Shown here piece by piece: positions 24,089 through 31,667 of a DNA stretch of 64,000 nucleotides. This stretch comes from Kribbella monticola (GTDB lineage Bacteria > Actinomycetota > Actinomycetes > Propionibacteriales > Kribbellaceae), in contig NZ_QFXK01000029.1 in assembly GCF_003261635.1 (NCBI RefSeq), forward strand, positions 1 through 64,000. The letters run 5' to 3'. The notes below the pieces were generated by a model. The model saw nothing but the letters and a program-made list of their open reading frames with translations. It made no database searches and had not been told where the DNA came from. Position numbers and translations under genes: made by a program. The stretch's first letter is position 1. The number at the start of each line of letters is the position of its first letter.

Positions 24089-24745
24089 TCAGGTGTCCAG
24101 CAGGCCCGCGTCATGGGCGAGGATCGCGACCTGGACCCGGTTGGTGGCATCGAGTTTCACCAGCACCCGCGAGACGTGCGCCTTCACGGTCGCCTCGCTC
24201 ATGAACAACTGCTTGCCGATGTCCGCATTGGACAGTCCCTTGGCGACCGCGGCCAGGACCTCCCGCTCGCGATCGGTCAGTGACGTCAGCCGCTCCCGCG
24301 CCACCCGCCGCCGATCGGTCCGCTGATCCGCCGCGAAGTGCCCGATCAACCGCCGGGTCACCGCCGGCGACAACATCGCGTCCCCGGCCGCGACGACCCG
24401 AACGGCTTGAACCAGTTCGCGTGGCGGCGTGTCCTTCAACAGGAACCCACTCGCGCCCGCCTGCAGCGCCCGGAACACATAGTCGTCCAGATCGAAGGTC
24501 GTCAGTACTACGACCTTCGGCGGCTCCGGCAACTCCTGCACGGCCCGGGTGGCAGCCAGTCCGTCCAGCTTCGGCATCCGGATGTCCATCAGCACCACGT
24601 CCGGACGATGCTCGCGCACCATCGCGACCGCGTCGGCGCCGTCCTCGGCCTCGGCGACGACCTCGAGGTCGTCGGCCGACTCGAGGATCATCTTCAGCCC
24701 GGCCCGGACCAGCGCCTCGTCGTCCACGATCAGCAGCCGCGTCAT
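24089..24745 (-). CDS. NarL/LuxR family response regulator
   Basis: The 218-aa protein has a receiver domain with the acidic pair Asp8/Asp9, phospho-acceptor Asp54 in VVLMDIRMPK and the Lys in GFLLKDTPP. A C-terminal LuxR HTH follows (LTDREREVLAAVAKGLSNAD). ATG 24745 overlaps the stop of the kinase gene by 4 bases and has GAAGGAGAAGG before it. It is the partner of that kinase and probably controls the divergent ABC exporter. Confidence 0.92.
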   Translation of the reverse strand: MTRLLIVDDEALVRAGLKMILESADDLEVVAEAEDGADAVAMVREHRPDVVLMDIRMPKLDGLAATRAVQELPEPPKVVVLTTFDLDDYVFRALQAGASGFLLKDTPPRELVQAVRVVAAGDAMLSPAVTRRLIGHFAADQRTDRRRVARERLTSLTDREREVLAAVAKGLSNADIGKQLFMSEATVKAHVSRVLVKLDATNRVQVAILAHDAGLLDT

Positions 24746-26046
24746 CCTTCTCCTTCGTCGATGTCGTCGGTGTCGTCGGTCTCGTCGGTCTCGTCGGTCT
24801 TGGCGGTCTTGGCGGTCTTGACGTCGGCGTTGGTCTCGTCGGTCTTGGTGTTGGTCGTGGTGTCGCCGGGCCCGGCGGGTTGCGCCGTGTCCTTCTCCGA
24901 CCACGGCAGCCAGGCCTCGACCTGCCAGCCGCCTTCCGCGGTCGGTCCGGCCGAGATGCTTCCACCCGACAGGCTGACCCGTTCGCGCAGCCCGACCAGG
25001 CCCGCACCGGCGCCAGGCAACAAGGAATCGGCCGCGACCGGCCGGACGTTCGTCACCCGGACCGTCACCCCGGTGCCGGGCGCACCGTGCACCACGACTT
25101 CGGTCGAGACGCCGCGGGCGTGCTTGTGCACGTTGGTCAGCCCCTCCTGCACGATCCGGTAGACCGTGCGACCCACCGACGCCGGTACGTCGTCCGGCAG
25201 GACCAGCTCGCTCGACACGTTCACCCCGGCCGCCCGGGAGGCCTCCACCAACCGGGCCAGGTCGAGCGCTTGCGGTACCGGGGCCAGGTCAGCACCGGCC
25301 GCGCTGAGATCAGTTCGCAGTACGCCGAGGACTTCGCGCAGGTCCTCCATCGCCTGCCGGGCGGTCTCGCGAATCAGGCCGGCCGAGCTCTCCACCTTCT
25401 CCGGGCCGACCGCCGGGTTCACCTCGAGACCGCCTGCATGCAAGGCGATCAGCGACACCTTGTGCGCCAGGACGTCGTGCATCTCCTGCGCGATCCGGGC
25501 CCGCTCGCCCAACCGGGCCTGGTCGGCGCGGAGTTCGCGCTCCGCCTCGGCTCGCTCGGCCCGGTCCCGCAGCGAGACCATCAGGTCACGCCGGGCACCG
25601 ATGTAGGCGCCGACCGCCACCCAGGTGCCGATCAGGAACGGCCCGGTGAAGAGCAGCACGTACGGATCGCTGGTCCGGTCGGACCAGGCGCTGGCGACAT
25701 ACGCGACGTACGCCGCGAGGCTCAGCGCGGCCAGCATGAGGTCGCGGCGACGGACCGCGAGCGTCAGCAGGGCCAACCCCATCGGGACGAAGATCTGACC
25801 GCCCAGCAGCGCCAGGATGGCAACGATGGTGACGGTGACGGGGAAGCGGCGACGCCACCACAGGGCCAGCGAGGCGGCGATCCCGAGACCGAGCACGAAC
25901 CAGTCCCGCGCCTGCCAGCCACCCCGGCTGGTCCCGGACGCTGCCTGGGCGACGATCGTAAGCAGGCTGAAGCCGATGTACATCAGGTCGCGGATCCGCG
26001 GGGCGCGCTGGACGAACCAGTCGTACCAGCGCCGCAACCATTGCAT
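24742..26046 (-). CDS. NarL-type sensor histidine kinase with a repetitive acidic tail
   Basis: The 434-aa protein has about five to six N-terminal membrane helices (20-150), a HisKA_3 dimerisation domain with phospho-acceptor His190 in RIAQEMHDVLAHKVS, and a HATPase domain (VQEGLTNVHKHARG, GAGLVGLRERV). The last 40 residues are a low-complexity Thr/Asp/Glu/Lys tail (TAKTAKTDETDETDDTDDID) made by a trinucleotide-like GTCGTCGGT repeat on the plus strand. The layout with an ABC exporter resembles drug- or cell-envelope-stress systems. Coupled to its regulator gene by overlap. Confidence 0.9.
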   Translation of the reverse strand: MQWLRRWYDWFVQRAPRIRDLMYIGFSLLTIVAQAASGTSRGGWQARDWFVLGLGIAASLALWWRRRFPVTVTIVAILALLGGQIFVPMGLALLTLAVRRRDLMLAALSLAAYVAYVASAWSDRTSDPYVLLFTGPFLIGTWVAVGAYIGARRDLMVSLRDRAERAEAERELRADQARLGERARIAQEMHDVLAHKVSLIALHAGGLEVNPAVGPEKVESSAGLIRETARQAMEDLREVLGVLRTDLSAAGADLAPVPQALDLARLVEASRAAGVNVSSELVLPDDVPASVGRTVYRIVQEGLTNVHKHARGVSTEVVVHGAPGTGVTVRVTNVRPVAADSLLPGAGAGLVGLRERVSLSGGSISAGPTAEGGWQVEAWLPWSEKDTAQPAGPGDTTTNTKTDETNADVKTAKTAKTDETDETDDTDDIDEGEG

Positions 26047-26212
26047 TGCGTCAGCGTAGTCGCGCAGCGTAGGTGTCCACGTCCACCTTCAGGAGCGTGC
26101 CGTCTCCCTCCTCCGGTGGGGGTCAGGGTGGATCCCCGACGACTTTCGTAGGGGGCCGGTCGAGACGCTCGGTCGATGTGGACACCGGGGTCCGGACGGA
26201 AGAGTTGCCCCC

Positions 26213-27106
26213 ATGATCACCGTCGAGAACCTCAGCAAGCGCTACGGCAACACCACCGCCGTGCAGGATGTCTCCTTCACCGTCGAGCCCGGCAGCATCA
26301 CCGGCTTTCTCGGCCCGAACGGGGCCGGCAAGTCCACCACGCTGCGCATGCTGACGGGACTCACGCCGCCGACCTCCGGCCGCGCGACGATCACCGGCAA
26401 GCGGTACGTCGAGTTGCCGAACCCGGGCCGGGTCGTCGGGGTCATGCTCGACGCCGCCGCCCAGCACCCGGGCCGCACCGGCCGGGAGACCCTGCAGCTC
26501 AACGCGAGCCTGCTCGGCGTACCGAAGACTCGGGCGGACGAGATGCTCGAAGCTGTCGGGCTCAGCTCGGCTGCGAAGCGCCGGGTCGGTCAGTACTCGC
26601 TCGGGATGCGGCAGCGGCTCGGTATCGCGAGCGCGCTGCTCGGCGACCCCGCAGTACTGATCCTGGACGAGCCTGCCAACGGGATGGACCCGGAAGGCAT
26701 CCGGTGGATGCGCGGCTTGCTGCAGGACTTCGCGAACCGCGGTGGAACGGTGATCCTGTCCAGCCACCTGCTGGGCGAGGTACAGGCGACCGTGGACCGA
26801 CTGGTCGTCATCGGTGGCGGCCGCATCGTCGCCAACGGCTCGCTGGACGAATTGCTCGCCGGGAGCGGCACGCTGGTCCGCGGCCTCGACCCGGTCGCGC
26901 TGAACCAGGCGCTGACCGCCGCCGGGCTCGCCCTGGAGCCGCTGCACGACGGCGCGCTCCGCGTCGATGCCACCGCTGAGCAGGTCGGTCGGGCAGCCGC
27001 TGCTGCCGGCCAGATCCTCCTTGAACTGCGCGAGAGCGACGGCGCCGGTCTGGAAGAGCTCTTCTTCCAGCTCACCAGCCCGACCGCCACTGCCGTTGCC
27101 GCCTGA
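26213..27106 (+). CDS. ABC transporter ATP-binding protein (DrrA/antibiotic export type)
   Basis: The 297-aa protein has Walker A GPNGAGKST, signature YSLGMRQRLGIA, Walker B LILDEP and the switch His in SSHLLGEV. A C-terminal extension of about 75 residues follows, as in DrrA-like exporters. It energises the permease encoded 29 bases downstream. The gene is divergent from the two-component system, with GGTGTCCAC/GTGGACACC inverted half-sites at the ends of the spacer. Confidence 0.92.
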   Translation: MITVENLSKRYGNTTAVQDVSFTVEPGSITGFLGPNGAGKSTTLRMLTGLTPPTSGRATITGKRYVELPNPGRVVGVMLDAAAQHPGRTGRETLQLNASLLGVPKTRADEMLEAVGLSSAAKRRVGQYSLGMRQRLGIASALLGDPAVLILDEPANGMDPEGIRWMRGLLQDFANRGGTVILSSHLLGEVQATVDRLVVIGGGRIVANGSLDELLAGSGTLVRGLDPVALNQALTAAGLALEPLHDGALRVDATAEQVGRAAAAAGQILLELRESDGAGLEELFFQLTSPTATAVAA

Positions 27107-27135
27107 CCACCTCGAAACTTCTGGAGTTCACCACC

Positions 27136-27951
27136 ATGGCTGTCACCGAAATCGCCTCCCCACCCACCACAGCGGCCGCTGCTGGAAAGCACCGCGCTGT
27201 CGCCACCTCATTGCCCCCTGCACGCGGGCAGTCCTTCCTTCGGCTGGTCGTCACCGAGCTGCGGAAGTCCCTGGACACGCGCAGCGGCAGGGTGCTGATC
27301 CTGGCCATCCTTGCGCTGGCCGTTGCTGCACTCACCTGGCAGCTCACGCACATGGACGCAGGCCAGCAGCAGTTCGACAGCTACCTGGCAGCCGCGTCGA
27401 CAGGCGTACAGCTGTTGCTGCCGGTCATCGGTGTGATGGCGATGACGAGTGAGTGGACCCAGCGCACCGCGTTGACCACCTTCACGCTGTCGCCGCGCCG
27501 AGTCCGGGTGCAGCTGGCCAAGTTCGTCTCAGCGATCGTGCTGAGCATCGTCGTACTGACCGCGACCACGGTGCTCGCAATGGCCGCCACTGCGCTCGGC
27601 GGCGCCACCGGCGGCCACGGCTCGTCGTACGCCGGACTGGGCGGCGCGCTCGCCGGCGCCTATCTGACCACCGCATTGAACGTCGTGATGGGTGCCGCCT
27701 TCGGTGCGGTGATCGCCCAGACCGCCGTCGCGATCCTGGTCTTCTTCATCGCCCCGACTGCCTGGGCGCTGGCCGGACCGGCGCTGTTCAAGGACAACGC
27801 GAACTGGCTGGACGTGTTCGGCGCCTTCGGCCGGATCGCCGAACGCGATCTGCACGGGATGCTGCCCGAGACGCTCACCGCGATCGGGGTCTGGATCGTG
27901 CTGCCGACCATCGTCGGACTGTGGGCAAGCTCACGTCGCGAGGTGAAGTAG
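27136..27951 (+). CDS. ABC-2 type transporter permease
   Basis: The 271-aa protein has a cytosolic N-terminus, then about six helices. The first is VLILAILALAVAALTWQL, and later ones include IVLSIVVLTATTVLAMAATA and IAQTAVAILVFFIAPTAWAL. EWTQRTALTTFTLSPRR between helices is a typical ABC-2 coupling segment. It forms the exporter with the upstream ATPase. Cargo unknown. It shares the operon, and a terminator follows the stop. Confidence 0.88.
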   Translation: MAVTEIASPPTTAAAAGKHRAVATSLPPARGQSFLRLVVTELRKSLDTRSGRVLILAILALAVAALTWQLTHMDAGQQQFDSYLAAASTGVQLLLPVIGVMAMTSEWTQRTALTTFTLSPRRVRVQLAKFVSAIVLSIVVLTATTVLAMAATALGGATGGHGSSYAGLGGALAGAYLTTALNVVMGAAFGAVIAQTAVAILVFFIAPTAWALAGPALFKDNANWLDVFGAFGRIAERDLHGMLPETLTAIGVWIVLPTIVGLWASSRREVK

Positions 27952-27976
27952 TTCCTCGGTTCGACGCTCAAGACGC

Positions 27977-28016
27977 GGAAGGCCTGGCCGGTTTGAGGGG
28001 ATCGGCCAGGCCTTCC
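27977..28016 (+). terminator. Terminator of the ABC exporter operon
   Basis: GGAAGGCCTGGCCG (27977-27990) pairs perfectly with 28003-28016 around a 12-base loop. It lies 25 bases after the permease stop. Confidence 0.85.
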
Positions 28017-28167
28017 GGCCTGTCACCGGGCCCGTTCGGGGGTCCAGCCAGGGGGCGGTGCGTGTGTCGGAGACCGGCTCCGGGTAACCTAGAACCACGA
28101 TTACTGACGACTGATCCGTGGGCGCCCAGCTGCGTACCCGGTTGACTTGTGCGAGGGGGTCGACGCT

Positions 28168-28359
28168 ATGGGGCGCGGCCGTGCAAAGGCCAAGCAGACG
28201 AAGGTCGCACGCGACCTGAAATACCGCACCTGGGAGACCGACTTGGAGCAGCTCAAGAAAGAGCTGTCCGGCGGCGAGCAGAGCGGTAACGGATCTGCGA
28301 ACGGCGACAACGACGCAGACGTCGGCGATGACGCCGACGACTACCACCCCCGTCGGTAA
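28168..28359 (+). CDS. DUF3073 family small protein
   Basis: The 63-aa protein starts MGRGRAKAKQTKVARDLKY, the invariant N-terminus of DUF3073, and ends in an acidic Asp/Asn-rich tail. The family is conserved across actinobacteria and is usually found near purM/purF, as here. Its function is unknown; the basic N-terminus suggests nucleic acid or ribosome contact (inference). ATG 28168 is chosen for family agreement, although the frame is open upstream. Confidence 0.9.
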   Translation: MGRGRAKAKQTKVARDLKYRTWETDLEQLKKELSGGEQSGNGSANGDNDADVGDDADDYHPRR

Positions 28360-28379
28360 GGCAGCATTTCAGCTCGGAT

Positions 28380-28412
28380 GACCTGCCCAGCGCCTCGAGC
28401 GCCGGGCAGGTC
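28380..28412 (+). terminator. Terminator after the DUF3073 gene
   Basis: GACCTGCCC (28380-28388) pairs with GGGCAGGTC (28404-28412), and the loop holds a second small GCGC..GCGC stem. It lies 20 bases after the stop. Confidence 0.7.
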
Positions 28413-28496
28413 TCCTGTGCTTGACCGACGAGTTCCACCACAGGGCTAGCGCTTGACCACACAGATGGCGCTTCGTGCTGCCCTGCTCACGCTGTG

Positions 28497-28530
28497 AATC
28501 CGGAGAACTCCTCGTGGAGTTCTCCGGATT
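28497..28530. terminator. Perfect 15-bp hairpin between DUF3073 and purM
   Basis: AATCCGGAGAACTCC (28497-28511) and its complement (28516-28530) enclose TCGT. TTT follows on the plus strand and the minus strand gives a similar run. It probably ends the purF-purM transcript. Confidence 0.8.
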
Positions 28531-28625
28531 TCGCGGGGTCGCTCAGCGGATGTCGCCGCTCGTTGCCCCAGCGGCGATTGCCTCGGCGGCTGGTTGCTTC
28601 CGGCGGAGTTCGCTTGCTGGTTGGC

Positions 28626-28662
28626 TTCAGCGGGCGTAGTCGCTTTCAGCGGGCGTAGTCGC
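28626..28662. repeat. 18-base direct duplication at the end of purM
   Basis: TTCAGCGGGCGTAGTCGC occurs at 28626-28643 and again at 28645-28662. The second copy contains the last codons and stop of purM (GDYAR then TGA); the first lies just beyond the stop and would repeat the same ending. Confidence 0.85.
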
Positions 28663-29719
28663 CTTGGAGTTCGACGCCTGAGGCGCCGTCGGCTGCGCTG
28701 ACCTCGCCGCACACCCAGGCGGGGATGTCGCGCTCGGCCAGTACGGCGATCGCCCGGTCCGCCGCGGCCGGGTCGAGCACCGCGACCATCCCGACGCCCA
28801 TGTTCAGGGTCTTCTCGAGTTCCAGCAGCGGCACGTCACCGAGCTGACCGACCAGGCCGAAGATCGGCGCCGGAGTCCACGTCGACCGGTCGATCCGGAC
28901 CGCGAGCTCGGCGGGGATCACCCGGGCCAGGTTCGCCGCGAATCCACCACCGGTGATGTGCGACATCGCGTGCAGCGGCTTCTCGTCGCCGTTCAGCTCC
29001 CGGATCAGCTCCAGGCAGTGCTTGGCGTAGACCTTGGTCGGCGTCAGCAAGGTGTCCCCGAGGGTGCCGCCGAGTTCGGGGACCTCCCGGTCGAGCTGCC
29101 AGCCGGCCCGGTCGAAGAAGACGTGCCGGACCAGGGAGTACCCGTTCGAGTGCAGACCCGACGATGCCATCGCGACCACGACATCACCCGCGCGAACGCG
29201 GTCCGCGCCGATCACCTCGTCGGCCTCGACCACGCCGGTGGCCGCGCCTGCCACGTCGTACTCGTTGGCCTCGAGCAGGCCGGGGTGCTCAGCCGTCTCT
29301 CCGCCGACGAGCGCCGTACCGGCTTCCACGCACGCCTCGGCGATGCCCTTCACGATCTGCGCGATCGTCTCGGGGACCACCTTGCCGGTGCAGATGTAGT
29401 CGGTCATGAACAGCGGTTCCGCGCCGCAGACGACCAGGTCGTCGACGACCATGCCGACCAGGTCGAAGCCGATCGTGTCGTGCCGGTCCAGCTTCTGCGC
29501 GATCGCGACCTTGGTCCCGACCCCGTCCGTCGACGTCGCCAGCAACGGCCGCCGGTACGCCGTCAGGGCGCTCGCGTCGAACAGGCCGGCGAATCCGCCG
29601 AGCCCGCCGACCACCTCGGGACGGGTCGCCTTCGCGACCCACTCCTTCATCAGTTCGACGGCCCGGTCACCGGCCTCGATGTCGACCCCCGCGGCGGCGT
29701 AGCTGGCGCCCTCGGACAC
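28646..29719 (-). CDS. purM: Phosphoribosylformylglycinamidine cyclo-ligase (AIR synthetase)
   Basis: The 357-aa protein matches PurM over its length: SYAAAGVDIEAGDRAVELMK at the start, STDGVGTKVAIAQ, HDTIGFDLVGMVVDDLVVCG and TGGGFAANLARVIP. It closes the imidazole ring of 5-aminoimidazole ribotide from FGAM with ATP in de novo purine synthesis. It lies 111 bases downstream of purF in the same direction, the usual actinobacterial order. A terminator and an 18-base duplication follow its 3' end. Confidence 0.95.
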   Translation of the reverse strand: MSEGASYAAAGVDIEAGDRAVELMKEWVAKATRPEVVGGLGGFAGLFDASALTAYRRPLLATSTDGVGTKVAIAQKLDRHDTIGFDLVGMVVDDLVVCGAEPLFMTDYICTGKVVPETIAQIVKGIAEACVEAGTALVGGETAEHPGLLEANEYDVAGAATGVVEADEVIGADRVRAGDVVVAMASSGLHSNGYSLVRHVFFDRAGWQLDREVPELGGTLGDTLLTPTKVYAKHCLELIRELNGDEKPLHAMSHITGGGFAANLARVIPAELAVRIDRSTWTPAPIFGLVGQLGDVPLLELEKTLNMGVGMVAVLDPAAADRAIAVLAERDIPAWVCGEVSAADGASGVELQGDYAR

Positions 29720-29830
29720 GTTGTTCTCCTTGTTCTCAGGGTCCTGGTGATCAGGGCCCTGTCTGACGGCCTGATTTTCTGGCGGCCTTTGTCCTTGGTC
29801 CCGACCGGCCTCTTGCCCCGACCGGCTCGG

Positions 29831-31393
29831 TCAGGGCCGGGACAGGGCGTCCGCGGCGCCGGCTCCGCCGGCCACCGTGGCCAGACCGTCGACATCGGTG
29901 GCGACCGGCAGCTCCAGCAGGTGCTTGCCGAGGTGCTCCGGTTCGGGCAGCGCGATCGGGTAGACACCGTCGAAGCAGGCCCGGCAGAGCTTGTCCTTGC
30001 CGACCGAGGTGGCCTCGATCAGGCCGTCCAGGCTGACGTAGCCGAGGGAGTCCGCGCCGATCGAACGGCAGATCTCCTCGGTGTTCAGGCCGTTCGCGAT
30101 CAGTTCGGCACGGCTGGCGAAGTCGATGCCGTAGAAACACGGCCACTTCACCGGCGGCGACGAGATCCGGACGTGGATCTCGGCCGCGCCCGACTCGCGC
30201 AGCATCCGGATCACCGCGCGCTGGGTGTTGCCGCGGACGATCGAGTCGTCCACGACGACCAGGCGCTTGCCCTCGATCACCTCGCGCAGCGGGTTCAGCT
30301 TCAGCCGGATACCCAGTTGGCGGATCGTCTGGCTTGGCTGGATGAAGGTGCGGCCGACGTAGGCGTTCTTGACCAGGCCCGAGCCGTACGGGATGCCGGA
30401 CTCCTCGGCGTACCCGATGGCGCCCGGCGTACCGGACTCCGGGGTCGCGATGACGAGATCGGCCTCGACCGGGTGCTCACGGGCCAGTTGGCGGCCCACC
30501 TCGACGCGGGTCGAGTGGATCCGCTGGCCGGAGATCTGGGTGTCCGGGCGGGCGAGGTAGACGAACTCGAACAGGCAGCCCTTGGGGTCCGCCTCGGCGA
30601 ACCGGGTCGAGCGCAGGCCGTCCTCGTCGATGGCGACGATTTCACCCGGCTCGACCTCGCGGATGAAGCTGGCGCCGACGATGTCGAGGGCGGCGGTTTC
30701 GCTCGCGATCACCCAGCCGCGCTCGAGCCGGCCGAGTACGAGCGGACGGATGCCCTGCGGATCGCGCGCGCCGTACAGGGTGGTCTCGTCCATGAAGACG
30801 AGGCTGTACGCACCCTTGACCTTCGGCAGCACCTTCGCGGCGGCCTGCTCGATGGTCAGGTCCGGGTACCCGGCGAGCATCGAGGTGAGGATGTCGGTGT
30901 CGGAGGACGCGCCGTGCTTGGCGTTCGCCTTCGCGTGCTCGACCTCCAGGTCCAGCCCGAGGTCGAGCGGGTCGGTGCCGTCGAGAGTCGCGGCCAGCTC
31001 ACCGGTGTTGGTGAGGTTGCCGTTGTGCCCGAGCGCGATCGACCCGGTCGCGGTGGACCGGAAGGTGGGCTGGGCGTTCGCCCAGACGCTGGAGCCGGTC
31101 GTCGAGTACCGGCAGTGCCCGACGGAGATGTACCCCCGCAGCGACGCCAGGGTCGCCTCGTCGAAGGCCTGACTGACCAGACCCATGTCCTTGTAGACCA
31201 GAATCTGGGTCCCGTTGCTGACCGCGATGCCAGCCGACTCCTGCCCCCGGTGCTGCAGAGCGTAGAGCCCGAAATAGGTGAGTTTGGCAACCTCTTCCCC
31301 CGGAGCCCAAACCCCGAAGACGCCACAAGCGTCCTGAGGTCCTAGGTCCTGCGGGTCAAGATCATGAGTGAGCCGACCATCGCCACGAGCCAC
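29831..31393 (-). CDS. purF: Amidophosphoribosyltransferase
   Basis: The 520-aa protein has a short propeptide and then CGVFGVWAPGEEVAKLTYFG, with the N-terminal nucleophile Cys of the glutaminase domain. QHRGQESAGIAV and GHNGNLTN confirm the class II glutamine amidotransferase, and VVVDDSIVRGNTQRA is the PRPP-binding loop. It makes 5-phosphoribosylamine, the first step of purine synthesis. The four Fe-S cluster Cys are likely (ACGVFG, CFYGIDF, CRACFDG). GTG 31393 has no ribosome binding site and is probably leaderless; TTG 31399 is an alternative. Confidence 0.94.
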   Translation of the reverse strand: MARGDGRLTHDLDPQDLGPQDACGVFGVWAPGEEVAKLTYFGLYALQHRGQESAGIAVSNGTQILVYKDMGLVSQAFDEATLASLRGYISVGHCRYSTTGSSVWANAQPTFRSTATGSIALGHNGNLTNTGELAATLDGTDPLDLGLDLEVEHAKANAKHGASSDTDILTSMLAGYPDLTIEQAAAKVLPKVKGAYSLVFMDETTLYGARDPQGIRPLVLGRLERGWVIASETAALDIVGASFIREVEPGEIVAIDEDGLRSTRFAEADPKGCLFEFVYLARPDTQISGQRIHSTRVEVGRQLAREHPVEADLVIATPESGTPGAIGYAEESGIPYGSGLVKNAYVGRTFIQPSQTIRQLGIRLKLNPLREVIEGKRLVVVDDSIVRGNTQRAVIRMLRESGAAEIHVRISSPPVKWPCFYGIDFASRAELIANGLNTEEICRSIGADSLGYVSLDGLIEATSVGKDKLCRACFDGVYPIALPEPEHLGKHLLELPVATDVDGLATVAGGAGAADALSRP

Positions 31394-31427
31394 AGGCAAC
31401 AGTCTACGGGACTACATACCCCAGCAA
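31394..31427 (-). promoter_or_regulatory. Probable leaderless promoter of purF inside the peptide gene 3' end
   Basis: Reading the minus strand, TTGCTG and TAGACT are 15 bases apart, and TAGACT ends 7 bases before GTG 31393. A -10 box at this distance puts the transcript start at or next to the start codon. The -35 part overlaps the last codons of the small secreted peptide gene. Confidence 0.5.
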
Positions 31428-31564
31428 TTTCCGGCCGCGCAGCTGCTGGTCGGGTTGTCCACGACCGGCGGGTCGTCGCCCGCCCAAGCCGACCCTGAGG
31501 ACAGCAGGACGGAACCCGTCAGCAGCAGCGTCACGCCGGACACCGTCAGAAACCTCTTGATCAC
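31412..31564 (-). CDS. Small secreted peptide precursor (50 aa), family not recognised
   Basis: The frame starts at GTG 31564 after AAAGGA and encodes IKRFLTVSGVTLLLTGSVLL then SSGSAWA, a clear Sec signal peptide with an AWA cleavage site. The remaining 22 residues are GDDPPVVDNPTSS and CAAGNCWGM. They are acidic and Pro-rich with two Cys four residues apart at the C-terminus. The gene is divergent from a TrmB/LuxR-type regulator with a 103-base spacer. A processed signalling peptide, small bacteriocin or surface peptide are all possible. The purF promoter overlaps its end. Confidence 0.6.
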   Translation of the reverse strand: MIKRFLTVSGVTLLLTGSVLLSSGSAWAGDDPPVVDNPTSSCAAGNCWGM

Positions 31565-31667
31565 AGCGTGTCCTTTCGAAATAATCCGAAACGTTCTCCT
31601 GAGCGCGCTAAATCGACGCACCCTGTATATGGTCGGTTCCTGAACGAGCGTTAGAAGGGTGTAGACA

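Noticed and set aside
24280..26151. A 623-codon plus-strand frame opposite the two-component genes
   Set aside because: Shadow frame: the minus strand has complete receiver, HTH and kinase motifs with ribosome binding sites.
28958..31345. A 795-codon open frame on the plus strand opposite purM and purF
   Set aside because: It is the mirror of two firmly identified genes in GC-rich DNA; its composition (Arg, Asp, Val, Gly) has no family features.
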